Assembly: GCA_902812415.1 (NCBI GenBank)
Contig: CADDZJ010000009.1
Coordinates: 1-64,000 of the forward strand
DNA from: Acidobacteriota bacterium
GTDB taxonomy: Bacteria; Acidobacteriota; Terriglobia; UBA7540
Length of the DNA: 64,000 nt
Direction: 5' to 3'
Below are positions 27,727 to 41,143 of this stretch, in pieces. The notes below the pieces were generated by a model. The model searched no databases and had not been told where the DNA came from. It saw only the letters and a program-made list of their open reading frames with translations. How positions within the stretch are numbered: the first letter of the stretch is position 1; each line of letters starts with the position of its first letter. A program made the translations under genes and the position numbers.

Positions 27727-30522
27727 CTACGAAGTCATGCCATCCATGCCCAATCGTTCCAGCGATTCCAGAATCCTTTTATGGTGCGCGGAAAGCTCGG
27801 CATAGCGCTGCTCGACCCCGCGGACCACCTCGCGGGGCGCCCGGCTTAAAAATTCCTGGTTCTCGAGCTGCTTTTGAGCCTGGGAAATCGATTGCTCGAT
27901 TTTCGACCTTTCTTTCTCCAGGCGAGCGCGTTCCGCCGCAACGTCAACCTGGGCCGCGTGGAAAATGCGAAGGTCAATGGAAGCTGACACGGCGATCCGG
28001 TCAGAATCCGCCGGCATCCGGCCATGCGCGAAATGGAGAGCTTCGAGGCCTGCCAGACGGGCAATGTGCTCCTGATGGTTTCGAAACAGCTCCAGCCGTT
28101 GCAAATCCTCGCTCGCCACCTGCGCGCTGGGCTTTTCGCGCTGTAGTCCGCGCTCCGCCTTGGCGTTGCGCGTGGCCACAATCAACTCCTGAAGACTTTC
28201 AAACTGCGTTTCAGAAACCGGATCGTGGAGTCGTTCGGTGACGAGCCCAAAACTCGTCAGCGAGATGGAAACCTCCTTCCCATGCCGGGGAAGCTGTCGC
28301 CACAATTCCTCAGTGATGAAAGGCATAAAAGGGTGCAGCAGGTGCAGGGCTGCCTCAAAGACGCGCAACAGATTGACCCACCCTGCAGTCGCTTTCTCAT
28401 CCTTCGCGGGTTGGGTAATCTCCGGCTTGACCCATTCCAGATACCAGTCACAGAACTCATGCCAGAAAAAGTGATAGATGATGTAGGCTGCCTCATGAAA
28501 TCGAAAGTCCGCCAACGCCTCATTCATCTCGCGGGTCACTGCGCTCAGGCGTGAAAAGATCCAGCGATCAACCAACCGAAGGCGGTCGCCAAAGTTTCCG
28601 CTCGTTCCAGACGGCGCCACGGCGTCAAACCCAAGCTCGGGGATAGGTTCCAGAGCCGCGCCCAGTTGTGACTGAGCCGCCTCGGGCAAACGTTGCAAGT
28701 TCATCAGAATAAACCGGCCCGCGTTCCACACCTTGTTGGCAAAAGCGCGGTAGGATTCAACTTTGTCAGCGCTAAAGGCAATGTCCGTGCCCGGCGCGGC
28801 GCTGATCGCCAGGGCGAAGCGCACGGCGTCGGTTCCGTATTCCGATGTCACCTCCAGGGGGTCCAATACGTTCCCCTTGGTTTTCGACATTTTCTGACGC
28901 TCAGCATCGCGCACCAGAGCGTGGATATAGAGTTCCCGGAACGGCACGTCCCCCATCAGCTTCAGACCCATCATGATCATCCGCGCGCCCCAGAAAAACA
29001 GGATGTCCTCGCCCATGACCATCAGGTCATTGGGATAGAAGCGCTTGAGGTCCGGCGCGCGGTCGGGCCAGCCGAGCGTGGCAAACGGCCAAAGCGCGGA
29101 ACTGAACCATGTGTCCAACACGTCGGTTTCTTCCCTGAGCGATCCTGCTCCGCACTGCGGGCATTTCGTGGGGGTCTCGCGCGCGGCAATCGCTTTTCCG
29201 CATCCATCGCAGTACCAGACAGGAATTCGATGTCCCCACCAAAGCTGCCGCGAAATGCACCAGTCGTGAATGTTTGTCATCCAGTTCAGGTATTTCTTCA
29301 TGCCGCTTTCGGGAAGGATCTGTATGCGGCCGCCCTGAACTGCTTGAACGGCAGATTCGGCAAGCGAATCCATCTTCATAAACCATTGCATTGAAAGCAG
29401 CGGCTCAACAACGGTTTTGCAACGCTGGCAGGCGCCCACGCTCAAAGAGTGGTCCTGAACTTTTTCCAGCAATCCCTGCGCCTCAAGATCGCGCAGAACG
29501 GCTTTGCGCGCCTCATGGCGATCAAGGCCGCGGTAGGGGCCGGCAGCCTCCGTCATGCGGGCCTGTTCATCCATCACGGCAATACGCGGCAGATTGTGCC
29601 GAAGGCCTATTGCGAAATCGTTAGGATCGTGCGCAGGAGTGACCTTGACAGCGCCCGTCCCGAAAACGGGATCCACAAACTCATCGGCAATAATCGGAAT
29701 GCTGCGCCCGAGCAGCGGCAGCTTCGCCTTCCGCCCGATCAGGCGGGTGTAGCGCTGATCCCCGGGATTCACCGCTACGGCGGTATCCCCCAGCATGGTT
29801 TCCGGACGGGTTGTGGCGACGGAAATCGCTCCCGATCCGACTTCCAAAGGGTAGCGGATGGTCCAGAGTTTGCCCACGCGTTCCTCGTGCGCGACCTCGA
29901 GATCCGAAAGCGCTGTCCCGCAACGCGGGCACCAGTTCACAATGTACCGGTCTCGGTAGATCAAGCCCTCTTCATAGAGCCGCACAAACGCTTCCACCAC
30001 GGCGCGCGAGTAAGCCGGGTCCATCGTGAATCGCTCGCGTGTCCAGTCGACCGAAGCGCCCAGCCGCTCCATCTGCTTCCTGATCGTGCCGCCGTTCAGC
30101 TCTTTCCACTTCCAGCAGCGCTCCAAAAACTTTTCGCGGCCCATTTCCAGCCGCAGCCGCTGTCCTTCTCTCTGCCAGGCGCGGGCTGCGTCGGGGCTGC
30201 CTTCAAGAGAGGGCAGCGCTTCGCGGCCAATCTCGCGCTCAACAATCATCTGGGTCGCAATTGAAGCGTGATCCGTTCCGGGCAGCCATAGAACGTCGTC
30301 GCCACGCATGCGATGCCAGCGCATCAGGATGTCGATTTCTGTATGCTCCAGCATGTGGCCCATGTGGAGCGAGCCGGTAATATTGGGAGGAGGGATCGCC
30401 AGGCAGAACCGCGGGCGCGCAGGATCATCCCCCGGCCGATAGAGCTTTCTCTCCACCCAGTAGCGCGCCCAGCGCGGCTCAATGCTTTCTGGCGAGTAAA
30501 CCTTTGGAATTTCCGCTTCCAT
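27727..30522 (-). CDS. valS: Valine--tRNA ligase
   Basis: The class I aminoacyl-tRNA synthetase has 931 residues from ATG at 30522. It has the HIGH-type motif (GSLHMGHM) near the N-terminus, the editing domain, the KMSKS-type loop as KMSKTKGN near residue 545 and the C-terminal coiled coil (VDVAAERARLEKERSKIEQ) characteristic of ValRS. GAGGAGAGGA immediately precedes the ATG, so the TTG four codons upstream is part of the ribosome binding site and not the start. It is first in the valS-birA-coaX-unknown transcript. Confidence 0.97.
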   Translation of the reverse strand: MEAEIPKVYSPESIEPRWARYWVERKLYRPGDDPARPRFCLAIPPPNITGSLHMGHMLEHTEIDILMRWHRMRGDDVLWLPGTDHASIATQMIVEREIGREALPSLEGSPDAARAWQREGQRLRLEMGREKFLERCWKWKELNGGTIRKQMERLGASVDWTRERFTMDPAYSRAVVEAFVRLYEEGLIYRDRYIVNWCPRCGTALSDLEVAHEERVGKLWTIRYPLEVGSGAISVATTRPETMLGDTAVAVNPGDQRYTRLIGRKAKLPLLGRSIPIIADEFVDPVFGTGAVKVTPAHDPNDFAIGLRHNLPRIAVMDEQARMTEAAGPYRGLDRHEARKAVLRDLEAQGLLEKVQDHSLSVGACQRCKTVVEPLLSMQWFMKMDSLAESAVQAVQGGRIQILPESGMKKYLNWMTNIHDWCISRQLWWGHRIPVWYCDGCGKAIAARETPTKCPQCGAGSLREETDVLDTWFSSALWPFATLGWPDRAPDLKRFYPNDLMVMGEDILFFWGARMIMMGLKLMGDVPFRELYIHALVRDAERQKMSKTKGNVLDPLEVTSEYGTDAVRFALAISAAPGTDIAFSADKVESYRAFANKVWNAGRFILMNLQRLPEAAQSQLGAALEPIPELGFDAVAPSGTSGNFGDRLRLVDRWIFSRLSAVTREMNEALADFRFHEAAYIIYHFFWHEFCDWYLEWVKPEITQPAKDEKATAGWVNLLRVFEAALHLLHPFMPFITEELWRQLPRHGKEVSISLTSFGLVTERLHDPVSETQFESLQELIVATRNAKAERGLQREKPSAQVASEDLQRLELFRNHQEHIARLAGLEALHFAHGRMPADSDRIAVSASIDLRIFHAAQVDVAAERARLEKERSKIEQSISQAQKQLENQEFLSRAPREVVRGVEQRYAELSAHHKRILESLERLGMDGMTS

Positions 30523-30811
30523 TCCTCTCCTCAACGATCTTGCTGAATCCCGTCTCTTTTATCATCCATCGTACCGCAGACGCCATCACCCCGATGCTGG
30601 ACATGGCTGCGTGCTTCAAACTTGTCGCAACACGACGTCGAGACTCGTTCTTTTAACAAGCTTCTGGCGCAGGCATGCCGCGGTGACAATGATGAATCCT
30701 TTATTTTGCCACGAAAGGCTTCATGCGCCGATCATAGCATAGCCGGGGAGGGAGGTTTGAGCGCCGCTTCAGTGAGACCGGCGCGCGCCGGAGCGTTCCT
30801 CAATAATCTGT

Positions 30812-32167
30812 CTATGGCTTGGGGCCTTTGGAGATGGGTGAGGTGGCGAGGTCGGCGGCAATCTCCTGAATCAGCTTCTGTTCCAGGCTTTGAATCACTT
30901 CGGGCGGGAGCGCCGGAGGCGACATGCGGAGGATCACCTTGTGAACAATGGAAGCGATGAGCGCAGAATCCACAGCGCCAGCATGGCTGGAAATCGCTGA
31001 GGCAGGTTCTGCGAATTCGGCCAGATTTGACAGCGATGAAAACGGAGAAGATTCCTCATACCCGAAGTCATTCTGAGAAGTTGCCTCGCTGCCGCTTGTC
31101 CCCGCGCTTCCTGCTATCTGGGACGCGGAAACCTGATCCGTTGTTGAATCGTGAAGAAAAAGCGATTGGACCATCTCTTCGTATTGCGACGTTGAAGCTG
31201 CCCCTTCCGCCGCAACGTCCGCCCTGAGAGGTTCGGCGGGCGGCCCGAGAGGCGTATCGGAAAACTCCCAGTCCGGCATCGGCGATCCTTCTGAATTTTG
31301 CTCCGTGGGTGGGAAGCTGACTGAAGCGGGAGTGGATGGTTGTTCCGCCAATCCGCGGGTTTCATTTCCTTCAGAATCTCCCTCCGGTAAGCTCCAAAGG
31401 TGCGCTTCATCAGACTGCGGAACCGGCTCGCCTTCCCATGGCGAATTCACAGGCAGTTCCGAAAGGGGCGATCGATTTGCCTGCTCAACCCGGACGAACG
31501 AAGAAGAACTTTCCGGCGCTCCTGCTCGGCTTTCGTTGACCGTCATAACTTCGGCGTCCTCAGCCCCAGGCCCCGGCGCACCTGGAGGAAAGGGCTGATG
31601 ACTTCCCGTGTCCATTGCCCAAGGAGATTCTTCAACAGGTTGAGGGGAAGGGAAGGGTTCACCAGGTTGCGGCTCTCCTGCCATCGCCCCGTAAACTGTG
31701 GGTTGCTGTTCAGCGAAAGGAATCTCCTGGGGGGCTTCAGACGGCCATGAATTTGAAATGCTCGAGGCTGGATTTATCTCACGAGATTGCTGCGCCTCAA
31801 ATTCGTTCGCATATCGAATGATGACGGAGGTCAATTCCTTACGATCGAAAGGCTTTTTGATGATTCCGTCAGCCCGAGAGCGTGAGCCCCGCTTCGGGTC
31901 ATACGGGTCGGTATCGCTGACCGCAAGGAGCACACGCACCCGGCTGAGTTCTGGCTGACGTTTTACGAATTCACAAACTTCGTAGCCGTCCTTTCCGGGC
32001 ATATCGACGTCTGCAAGCACCGCCAAGGGTCTGAGCGTGGAAAGCTTTTTCAGGGCTGCCATGCCGTTCCCTACCGCGACTACCTCGAACCCCTCCTGAG
32101 TCAGCATTTCCGTAGCGGTTCTTTGGTTCGTCAAATTATCGTCCGCGACCAAAATGGTTCCAGCCAT
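30812..32167 (-). CDS. Response regulator with REC domain, long acidic linker and conserved C-terminus
   Basis: The 451-residue protein starts with a CheY-like receiver domain (residues 3-120): acidic pair Asp9-Asp10, phospho-acceptor Asp53 in LADVDMPG and Lys in IIKKPFD. A long Ser/Pro/Glu-rich disordered stretch of about 250 residues follows. The last 50 residues form a helical segment (SIVHKVILRMSPPALPPEVI), similar in style to the end segments of other receiver proteins with a VxxxVxxxMSPxxL motif. There is no DNA-binding domain. ATG at 32167 is chosen because it gives the normal receiver N-terminus. No kinase gene is adjacent, so the partner is unknown. Confidence 0.85.
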   Translation of the reverse strand: MAGTILVADDNLTNQRTATEMLTQEGFEVVAVGNGMAALKKLSTLRPLAVLADVDMPGKDGYEVCEFVKRQPELSRVRVLLAVSDTDPYDPKRGSRSRADGIIKKPFDRKELTSVIIRYANEFEAQQSREINPASSISNSWPSEAPQEIPFAEQQPTVYGAMAGEPQPGEPFPSPQPVEESPWAMDTGSHQPFPPGAPGPGAEDAEVMTVNESRAGAPESSSSFVRVEQANRSPLSELPVNSPWEGEPVPQSDEAHLWSLPEGDSEGNETRGLAEQPSTPASVSFPPTEQNSEGSPMPDWEFSDTPLGPPAEPLRADVAAEGAASTSQYEEMVQSLFLHDSTTDQVSASQIAGSAGTSGSEATSQNDFGYEESSPFSSLSNLAEFAEPASAISSHAGAVDSALIASIVHKVILRMSPPALPPEVIQSLEQKLIQEIAADLATSPISKGPKP

Positions 32168-32833
32168 CGGTAAACCCTCTTGTTTATTAAATAATAACAT
32201 TCTATGGGTAACATTCATTAAATCATAAGTCAATCGACATGGACGCTTTGGAAGAAGCGTTACTTGACGAGGCACAGGAATAGTGATAATTCTTTAGTAA
32301 ATGGCGGTGTACGCTTCTCCCCTCGCATTGTCCGCCCTGATGTAACATTCCCCTCGATTTAAGACAACTGCTTTTTTCCGGCGGAGACGCCATGAGCCTT
32401 TGGTTTACCACATGGCATAAAAACAGCCCCCGCATTCCCGTAAAGCTTGTTCCCGCGAAAGCAAGAAGCGAGAATCCAGGCAGCCTCCGCCGTGTTCGTG
32501 GAGGACAATCGTCGTGGCGTAACACCCGTGGTGATTTTTCACACAAAAAGGTGGGCCGAAGACCCTTGGAACCCCTCGGAAGGACAGGCTGCTGGAGTTT
32601 TCCAGACGTATCTTAAAGATAATAAAAGGCTTACGTATTTAATTTGTTTGTTTTGATGTAATGAACAGAAAAGAATGGACTTAGCTGCAAAATCTGGAAA
32701 TTGTTCGTCATTTGTGGCGGGTAATGGTACTGAATTGAGCAGCTTGAAGCATGCAAGCGCACACCCGTTATGAGCGTGTGCGGCTTTCGATTCCAGACAA
32801 GCCGCGGACCTGAACAGCGGTCGGCGCTCCTAT

Positions 32834-32952
32834 TGAGAATTACAAATTATAGTGACAGCATTTTCTGTAGCGCCGGTCTCCTCACCGGCGTTTTTCGGCG
32901 CTGAGGACAGCGCCGCTACAGTCCGCGTTGTCACTATAATTTGTAAACCTCA
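32834..32952. repeat. Palindromic intergenic element, copy 1 (119 bp, near-complete)
   Basis: TTACAAATTATAGTGACA (32840-32857) is the exact reverse complement of TGTCACTATAATTTGTAA (32929-32946). Inside, CTGTAGCG (32865-32872) pairs with CGCTACAG (32914-32921), and outside, TGAG pairs with CTCA. The centre holds CGCCGGT-CTCC-TCACCGGCG. There is no reading frame inside. It resembles a miniature inverted-repeat element or REP-like unit. A related copy lies at about 52985-53098. Confidence 0.85.
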
Positions 32953-33098
32953 GTAGGTAGCGAAGAGCCGAAGGGCTCGCTCAGAATCGCAGGACTCGAA
33001 GTTTGGCTGAACCCCGTTTCGTTGGGGCGTGGATCTGAAACTGGGAAGGACAAAACCACGGATGGCGCCAGACGAGAAGGTATTGCGGCGGTTCACGA

Positions 33099-33104
33099 TA
33101 TAAT
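33099..33104 (+). promoter_or_regulatory. Candidate -10 box upstream of uvrA
   Basis: A perfect TATAAT lies 68 bases before the uvrA start. No matching -35 hexamer sits at the usual distance, so the call is tentative. No LexA-type box was recognised nearby. Confidence 0.25.
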
Positions 33105-33171
33105 AAAAGTTTGCGCGTCCTGACTTTCTGTCCGCAGAGACGTCCGTACTCGTTTTGACGCGTGTATCGCG

Positions 33172-36100
33172 ATGAATAAGATAGAAAACCAATCCGCGCT
33201 GCTCACTGAACCGTTCATCAGCGCATCTTCTCCCATATCGCGCATGGAGAGCTCTCCATCATCCGCCGCCGGGGGTCAGGAAGCCATCGTCGTCCGCGGG
33301 GCGCGCGTTCACAATCTCAGGAACATCGATTGCGAAATCCCCCACAATCAACTCACCGTAGTTACGGGAGTTTCAGGCTCAGGGAAATCCAGCCTGGCTT
33401 TCGACACCCTCTATGCCGAAGGTCAGCGCCGCTATGTGGAATCGCTTTCTGCCTACGCCCGGCAGTTTCTGGAGCGTATGGAAAAGCCCGATGCCGATGA
33501 GATCAGCGGCATTGCGCCAGCGGTCGCCATCCGTCAGAAAAACTCCACGCGCAACCCTCGCTCCACCGTGGCAACGGCAACAGAAATCTATGATTACCTC
33601 CGTCTGCTCTTTGCCCGAGTGGGCGTGACGATCTGCCCGAAATGCCGTGAAGTGGTGCGGAAAGATACGATCGATGAGATTGCCGATCGGATTCTGGGCA
33701 TGGAGACAGGCCGTCGTTTCCAGGTGATGTTTCAACTCAGTCCTGCGCCGCCCGCCGCACAACCCTCACCGGCCCCTAAATCGGCGGACGATTTTGACAT
33801 TCCCGATGATTCATTCAATCATTCCGATGCGATCGCGGAATCCTTCTCTTCAAACCTGAAGGTTGAGAAACCTCTTTCATCGCGCGCGCAAAAAAGCGCG
33901 AGGAAGCAGCGATCTCGCAGGGAAGGGGCTTCTGCCACAGGAACTGCCATCCCAGTTCAAGGTCCTCAATCGCCTGATGAGCCTACAAAGCAGCGCCTGT
34001 TCTCTCTGCGCCAGCATGGCTTCAATCGTCTTTATCAGCGCGGGCGCATCTTTGAATTCTCGGTGCCGGAATCCTTGCTGGAAATCGACTTCGCAAAACC
34101 GGTTTTTGTGCTTGTGGATCGTCTTGCAATCAGTTCCGAAATCCGCCAGCGCCTGATCGATTCCATCGAGCTTTGTTTCCGCGAAGCTGGAGAGGCCATT
34201 CTGGAGTTTCCCGCATCCGAGCCGCAGTCCTCACCGGAGCGACTTGTCTTCAACGAGCAGTTCAAATGCAAAAAATGTGGAACCACTTTTCAGGAGCCTG
34301 AACCGCGACTTTTTTCGTTCAATAATCCTTTTGGAGCCTGCCCGCGTTGCCAGGGATTCGGGAACACCATCGCTCTCGATTTAAATCTGGTTATCCCCGA
34401 TAAAAATAAAAGCCTCGAAGAGGGCGCCATCGAACCCTGGACCAAGCCGCGTTATCGCGAGTTCTTCAGCTCTCTGAAGCGGCTGGCGCGGTCGCGCGGC
34501 ATCCCTCTGGATGCGCCCTACCATCAACTGACGGAGGCGCAAAAGCAATGGCTGCTTGAAGGAGATGAAGACTTCATCGGCATTCGCGGCTTCTTTGAGG
34601 CGCTTGAGCATAAAAAGTACAAGCTACACGTGCGGGTCTTTCTCAGCCGGTATCGCGGCTACACCCTTTGTCCTGAATGCCGCGGCGGGCGGTTGCGCCA
34701 GGAAGCGTTGAACGTGCAGATTGACGGAAAGAACATCACTAAAGTTTGCCAGATGTCGATCCGCGAAGCTCGCGAATTTTTTGCCAGCCTCCGTTTTTCT
34801 CCCGCTCAGATGACCGTGGCGGAGAAGCTGCTGGAAGAAATATCCTCGCGATTGCGGTTTCTGGATGAAGTGGGCCTGGAGTATCTCACTCTGGATCGCC
34901 TGGCTTCCACGCTGTCGGGGGGCGAGTCGCAACGGATTCAGCTTGCCACGTCACTCGGATCGAATCTGGTGGGCGCGCTTTACGTATTGGATGAGCCTTC
35001 TATCGGTCTTCATGCTCGCGATACCGACCGGCTGATTCTTATTCTCAAGCGCCTGCGCGACCTCGGCAACACCATCCTGGTGGTGGAGCACGATCCGGCC
35101 ATGATGCGGCAAGCCGATAAGATTCTGGACCTCGGACCCGGAGCCGGCGAGCATGGCGGGCGCATTGTTTATGCTGGAGACCTTGCCGGGTTGCTGAGAG
35201 ATTCGCATTCCCTTACCGGTCGCTACCTGGCTGGAGAGCTCAGCGTTCCCCTTCCTCACCTCCGGCGTAAGCCTGAAAAAGGTTGGCTCAAAATTCATGG
35301 CGCGCGCCAGCATAATTTGAAATCCATTGAAGTCGCAATTCCCCTCGGGACCTTGACCTGCATCAGCGGCGTTTCCGGTTCAGGGAAATCGACGTTGGTG
35401 CACGATGTTCTTTATAACGCCCTCGTCTCGCGGCGCGGCGTTGCGGCGCCGCGAGCTGAATACGACCGGCTCGAAGGCGACGCAGCGCTGGCCGATGTCG
35501 TCCTGGTTGACCAATCGCCGCTCGGTCGCACACCGCGCTCGAATCCCGTGACCTACATCAAAGCCTTTGATGAGATTCGAAGCCTGTTCGCCGCGACGCC
35601 CGAGGCGCACAAGCGTGGCTATACAGCCGGCACTTTTTCCTTCAACGTGCCCAGCGGGCGTTGCGAAGTTTGCCAGGGCGACGGAACCGTTACCATCGAA
35701 ATGCAGTTTCTGGCCGACGTTGAACTGATCTGCGAAGAGTGTCGCGGCCAGCGCTTCAAACCGAGCGTGCTGGAGGTTCGTTATAAGGGGAAGAATATCG
35801 CCGAAATTCTGCAAATGACGGTCCGCGAAGCTTTAGCGTTTTTTGCCGGCATACCGAAGGTCACCAGCAAACTGCACATTCTGGAAGAAGTCGGACTGGG
35901 ATATTTGCGGCTGGGGCAATCTGCCACGACGCTTTCCGGCGGCGAAGCGCAGCGAGTTCGGTTGGCCGCTCACCTGGCGCAGCAGACCAGCGCCAATACG
36001 CTCTTCATCTTTGACGAGCCCACCACAGGATTGCACTTTGACGATATCAACAAGCTCCTGACCGCTTTCAGGAAGTTGATTGATTCCGGCTCAACGGTCC

Positions 36101-36276
36101 TGATCATCGAGCACAACCTCGATGTTTTGAAGTGCGCCGATTGGATCATCGATCTGGGCCCTGAAGGCGGGGATGCAGGGGGATATGTGGTCGCCGCGGG
36201 TCCGCCTGAAGTGATTGCCAGGCAGCCCGCGTCTCACACGGGCCGATTTTTAGCGCCATTGCTGGCAAAACCTTAA
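33172..36276 (+). CDS. uvrA: Excinuclease ABC subunit UvrA
   Basis: UvrA is the damage-recognition ATPase of nucleotide excision repair. The 1034-residue protein has two ABC modules (Walker [15 protein letters not shown] near residue 66 and [16 protein letters not shown] near 730), ABC signatures [13 protein letters not shown] and [16 protein letters not shown], and two zinc modules: CKKCGTTF...CPRC and CEVCQGDG...CEEC. An extra low-complexity segment of about 80 residues (roughly 195-275, Pro/Ala/Ser then Lys/Arg) lies between signature domain I and the first zinc module, near the UvrB-binding domain. ATG at 33172 gives a 35-residue leader before the conserved start, and an ATG at about residue 25 is an alternative. 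Confidence 0.97.
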   Translation: MNKIENQSALLTEPFISASSPISRMESSPSSAAGGQEAIVVRGARVHNLRNIDCEIPHNQLTVVTGVSGSGKSSLAFDTLYAEGQRRYVESLSAYARQFLERMEKPDADEISGIAPAVAIRQKNSTRNPRSTVATATEIYDYLRLLFARVGVTICPKCREVVRKDTIDEIADRILGMETGRRFQVMFQLSPAPPAAQPSPAPKSADDFDIPDDSFNHSDAIAESFSSNLKVEKPLSSRAQKSARKQRSRREGASATGTAIPVQGPQSPDEPTKQRLFSLRQHGFNRLYQRGRIFEFSVPESLLEIDFAKPVFVLVDRLAISSEIRQRLIDSIELCFREAGEAILEFPASEPQSSPERLVFNEQFKCKKCGTTFQEPEPRLFSFNNPFGACPRCQGFGNTIALDLNLVIPDKNKSLEEGAIEPWTKPRYREFFSSLKRLARSRGIPLDAPYHQLTEAQKQWLLEGDEDFIGIRGFFEALEHKKYKLHVRVFLSRYRGYTLCPECRGGRLRQEALNVQIDGKNITKVCQMSIREAREFFASLRFSPAQMTVAEKLLEEISSRLRFLDEVGLEYLTLDRLASTLSGGESQRIQLATSLGSNLVGALYVLDEPSIGLHARDTDRLILILKRLRDLGNTILVVEHDPAMMRQADKILDLGPGAGEHGGRIVYAGDLAGLLRDSHSLTGRYLAGELSVPLPHLRRKPEKGWLKIHGARQHNLKSIEVAIPLGTLTCISGVSGSGKSTLVHDVLYNALVSRRGVAAPRAEYDRLEGDAALADVVLVDQSPLGRTPRSNPVTYIKAFDEIRSLFAATPEAHKRGYTAGTFSFNVPSGRCEVCQGDGTVTIEMQFLADVELICEECRGQRFKPSVLEVRYKGKNIAEILQMTVREALAFFAGIPKVTSKLHILEEVGLGYLRLGQSATTLSGGEAQRVRLAAHLAQQTSANTLFIFDEPTTGLHFDDINKLLTAFRKLIDSGSTVLIIEHNLDVLKCADWIIDLGPEGGDAGGYVVAAGPPEVIARQPASHTGRFLAPLLAKP

Positions 36277-36311
36277 AAAGCGAAGGCACAGCCGCTTGCC
36301 GCTCGCTTTTT
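36275..36311 (+). terminator. Possible intrinsic terminator at the end of uvrA
   Basis: AAAAAGCGA (36275-36283) can pair with TCGCTTTTT (36303-36311) around a 19-base loop, which gives an A/T-flanked hairpin overlapping the uvrA stop. The large loop and the close position of the Nudix gene make this moderate at best. Confidence 0.4.
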
Positions 36312-36326
36312 CGCTCTGTTTTCCTG

Positions 36327-36800
36327 ATGCCAAAAATAAGCGCCGGGTTAATCATGTACCGAAAACAACAGGGCCGGGTCGAAGTGCTGCTTGTGCACCC
36401 TGGCGGCCCTTTCTGGGCCCGGAAAGATGCCGGCGCATGGAGCATCCCTAAAGGTGAAGTGAACAGCGGAGAAGATGAGCTTGGGGCGGCTCAGCGAGAG
36501 TTTGAGGAGGAAATCGGGTTACCGCCGAAGGGGCCATTTCTGCCTGTGGGTGAGGTGCAACTCAAGAGCGGAAAGGTCGTTCGAGCCTGGGCGTTTGAGG
36601 GCAACCTTGATCCGACCGCCATTCGCAGCAATATCTTTCGCATGGAGTGGCCGCCCCACTCAGGCCGCCTTCAGAATTTCCCTGAAATCGATCGCGCCGG
36701 ATTCTTTTCAATTGAGGAAGCAAAAGAAAAGATCAATCCTGCTCAAATTCCCCTGCTGCAAACCCTCGTAAGGCAGGTTTCATGCCCTCCGGACGCGTGA
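36327..36800 (+). CDS. Nudix hydrolase
   Basis: The 157-residue protein has a full Nudix box, GEVNSGEDELGAAQREFEEE followed by IGL, matching G-x5-E-x7-REUxEExGU. The N-terminus (SAGLIMYRKQQGRVEVLLVH) and GGPFWARKDAGAWSIPKGE are typical of a subgroup often annotated as bis(5'-nucleosyl)-tetraphosphatase-like or NTP pyrophosphohydrolases. The substrate cannot be assigned. It lies 50 bases after uvrA on the same strand. Confidence 0.9.
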   Translation: MPKISAGLIMYRKQQGRVEVLLVHPGGPFWARKDAGAWSIPKGEVNSGEDELGAAQREFEEEIGLPPKGPFLPVGEVQLKSGKVVRAWAFEGNLDPTAIRSNIFRMEWPPHSGRLQNFPEIDRAGFFSIEEAKEKINPAQIPLLQTLVRQVSCPPDA

Positions 36801-36954
36801 AGAGAATGGCAGCTTGTTTTGAAATGATTGCAATAGCGGCAAACTCGTTGTTGAGCACGACGCCAGAGGATTCCATCATCCAAAGACCCATATGGGATGA
36901 TGATATGATGGTACTCAGCGAGTCATCTCGCGCAGGAGGACTCCATTCAACTTA

Positions 36955-40665
<3,711 letters not shown>

Positions 40666-41143
40666 GAGGGTCATTCGCGATTCGGACGAATTGGCGCAAC
40701 CCCCGCTTCGATGATCCCTCGCAGGTTGCTGAAGAACTCTCGCGGCCTGTCATTCTGACGCTGAGCGACAGCGAAGCGGAAGAATCCCTGTATTTCGGAC
40801 TCAGGTATGTTCCGCGAAGCCTCCTTGCACTTGCAGGATCAAGCCAATGCAAGGATTCTTCCTTCGTTTCACTCAGAGCCTGTCCTGAGCGAGGCGAAGG
40901 AACCGCCTCCGGCTCCTCAGAATGACATCTTTCGAAACTTTTCAGCCATCCGTCAGCCGCTCCCCCCACAAGCAGAAAGAAAGCGTCTTGATCATCATCG
41001 AGGCTTTATGAAACGGAGAATCGCTCGCTTGACATGTCTTTCTGGCCCTCGTACACTCAAATCAAATTCATCAGGGCTTCGCGTGCGCCTGATCCTGCCG
41101 TCGATCTCCATGCTCTTCTGAAGGAAGCCCCAGGGAGGCGGTT
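40666..41143. other. Intergenic region after metH, rich in inverted repeats
   Basis: No gene is supported. Most of 40748-40927 is a repeat element with inverted ends. The remainder up to 41143 presumably carries the promoter of the next gene (TTGACA at 41029-41034). I could not place a convincing -10 at normal spacing. Confidence 0.45.
40748..40927. repeat. 180-bp element with 11-bp perfect inverted ends
   Basis: TGTCATTCTGA at 40748-40758 is the exact reverse complement of TCAGAATGACA at 40917-40927. Further inside, GGAAGAATCCCTG near 40779 and CAAGGATTCTTCC near 40850 are near-perfect inverted mates, so the whole unit is roughly palindromic. It has no coding frame. The left half recurs at 5095-5180, and the TCAGAATGACA end recurs near 63188. 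It looks like a non-autonomous mobile or REP-type element. Confidence 0.75.

Larger units (their letters stand above)
32168..33171. other. About 1 kb without a confident gene, holding a palindromic element
   Basis: Small frames on both strands near 32223-32616 have no domains, poor composition and no ribosome binding sites. The region contains a hairpin (CGCACAC at 32758 with GTGTGCG at 32776), the 119-bp palindrome at 32834-32952 and short inverted words such as CCCCGTTTCGTTGGGG near 33010. The distal part holds the likely uvrA promoter. Confidence 0.5.

Noticed and set aside
29449-30264. 271-codon plus-strand frame opposite valS
   Set aside because: Shadow of valS with no recognisable domain and Arg/Pro/His-rich composition.
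32223-32616. Small frames on both strands upstream of the response regulator
   Set aside because: No recognisable family, no start signal and composition unlike neighbouring genes.
32758-32800. Hairpin with following TTCGATTCC, tested as a tRNA T-arm
   Set aside because: No acceptor, D or anticodon arms can be built around it.
36801-36954. Cobalamin or SAM/SAH riboswitch before metH
   Set aside because: The leader is only 154 bases and no B12-box, SAM-I or SAH core was recognised.
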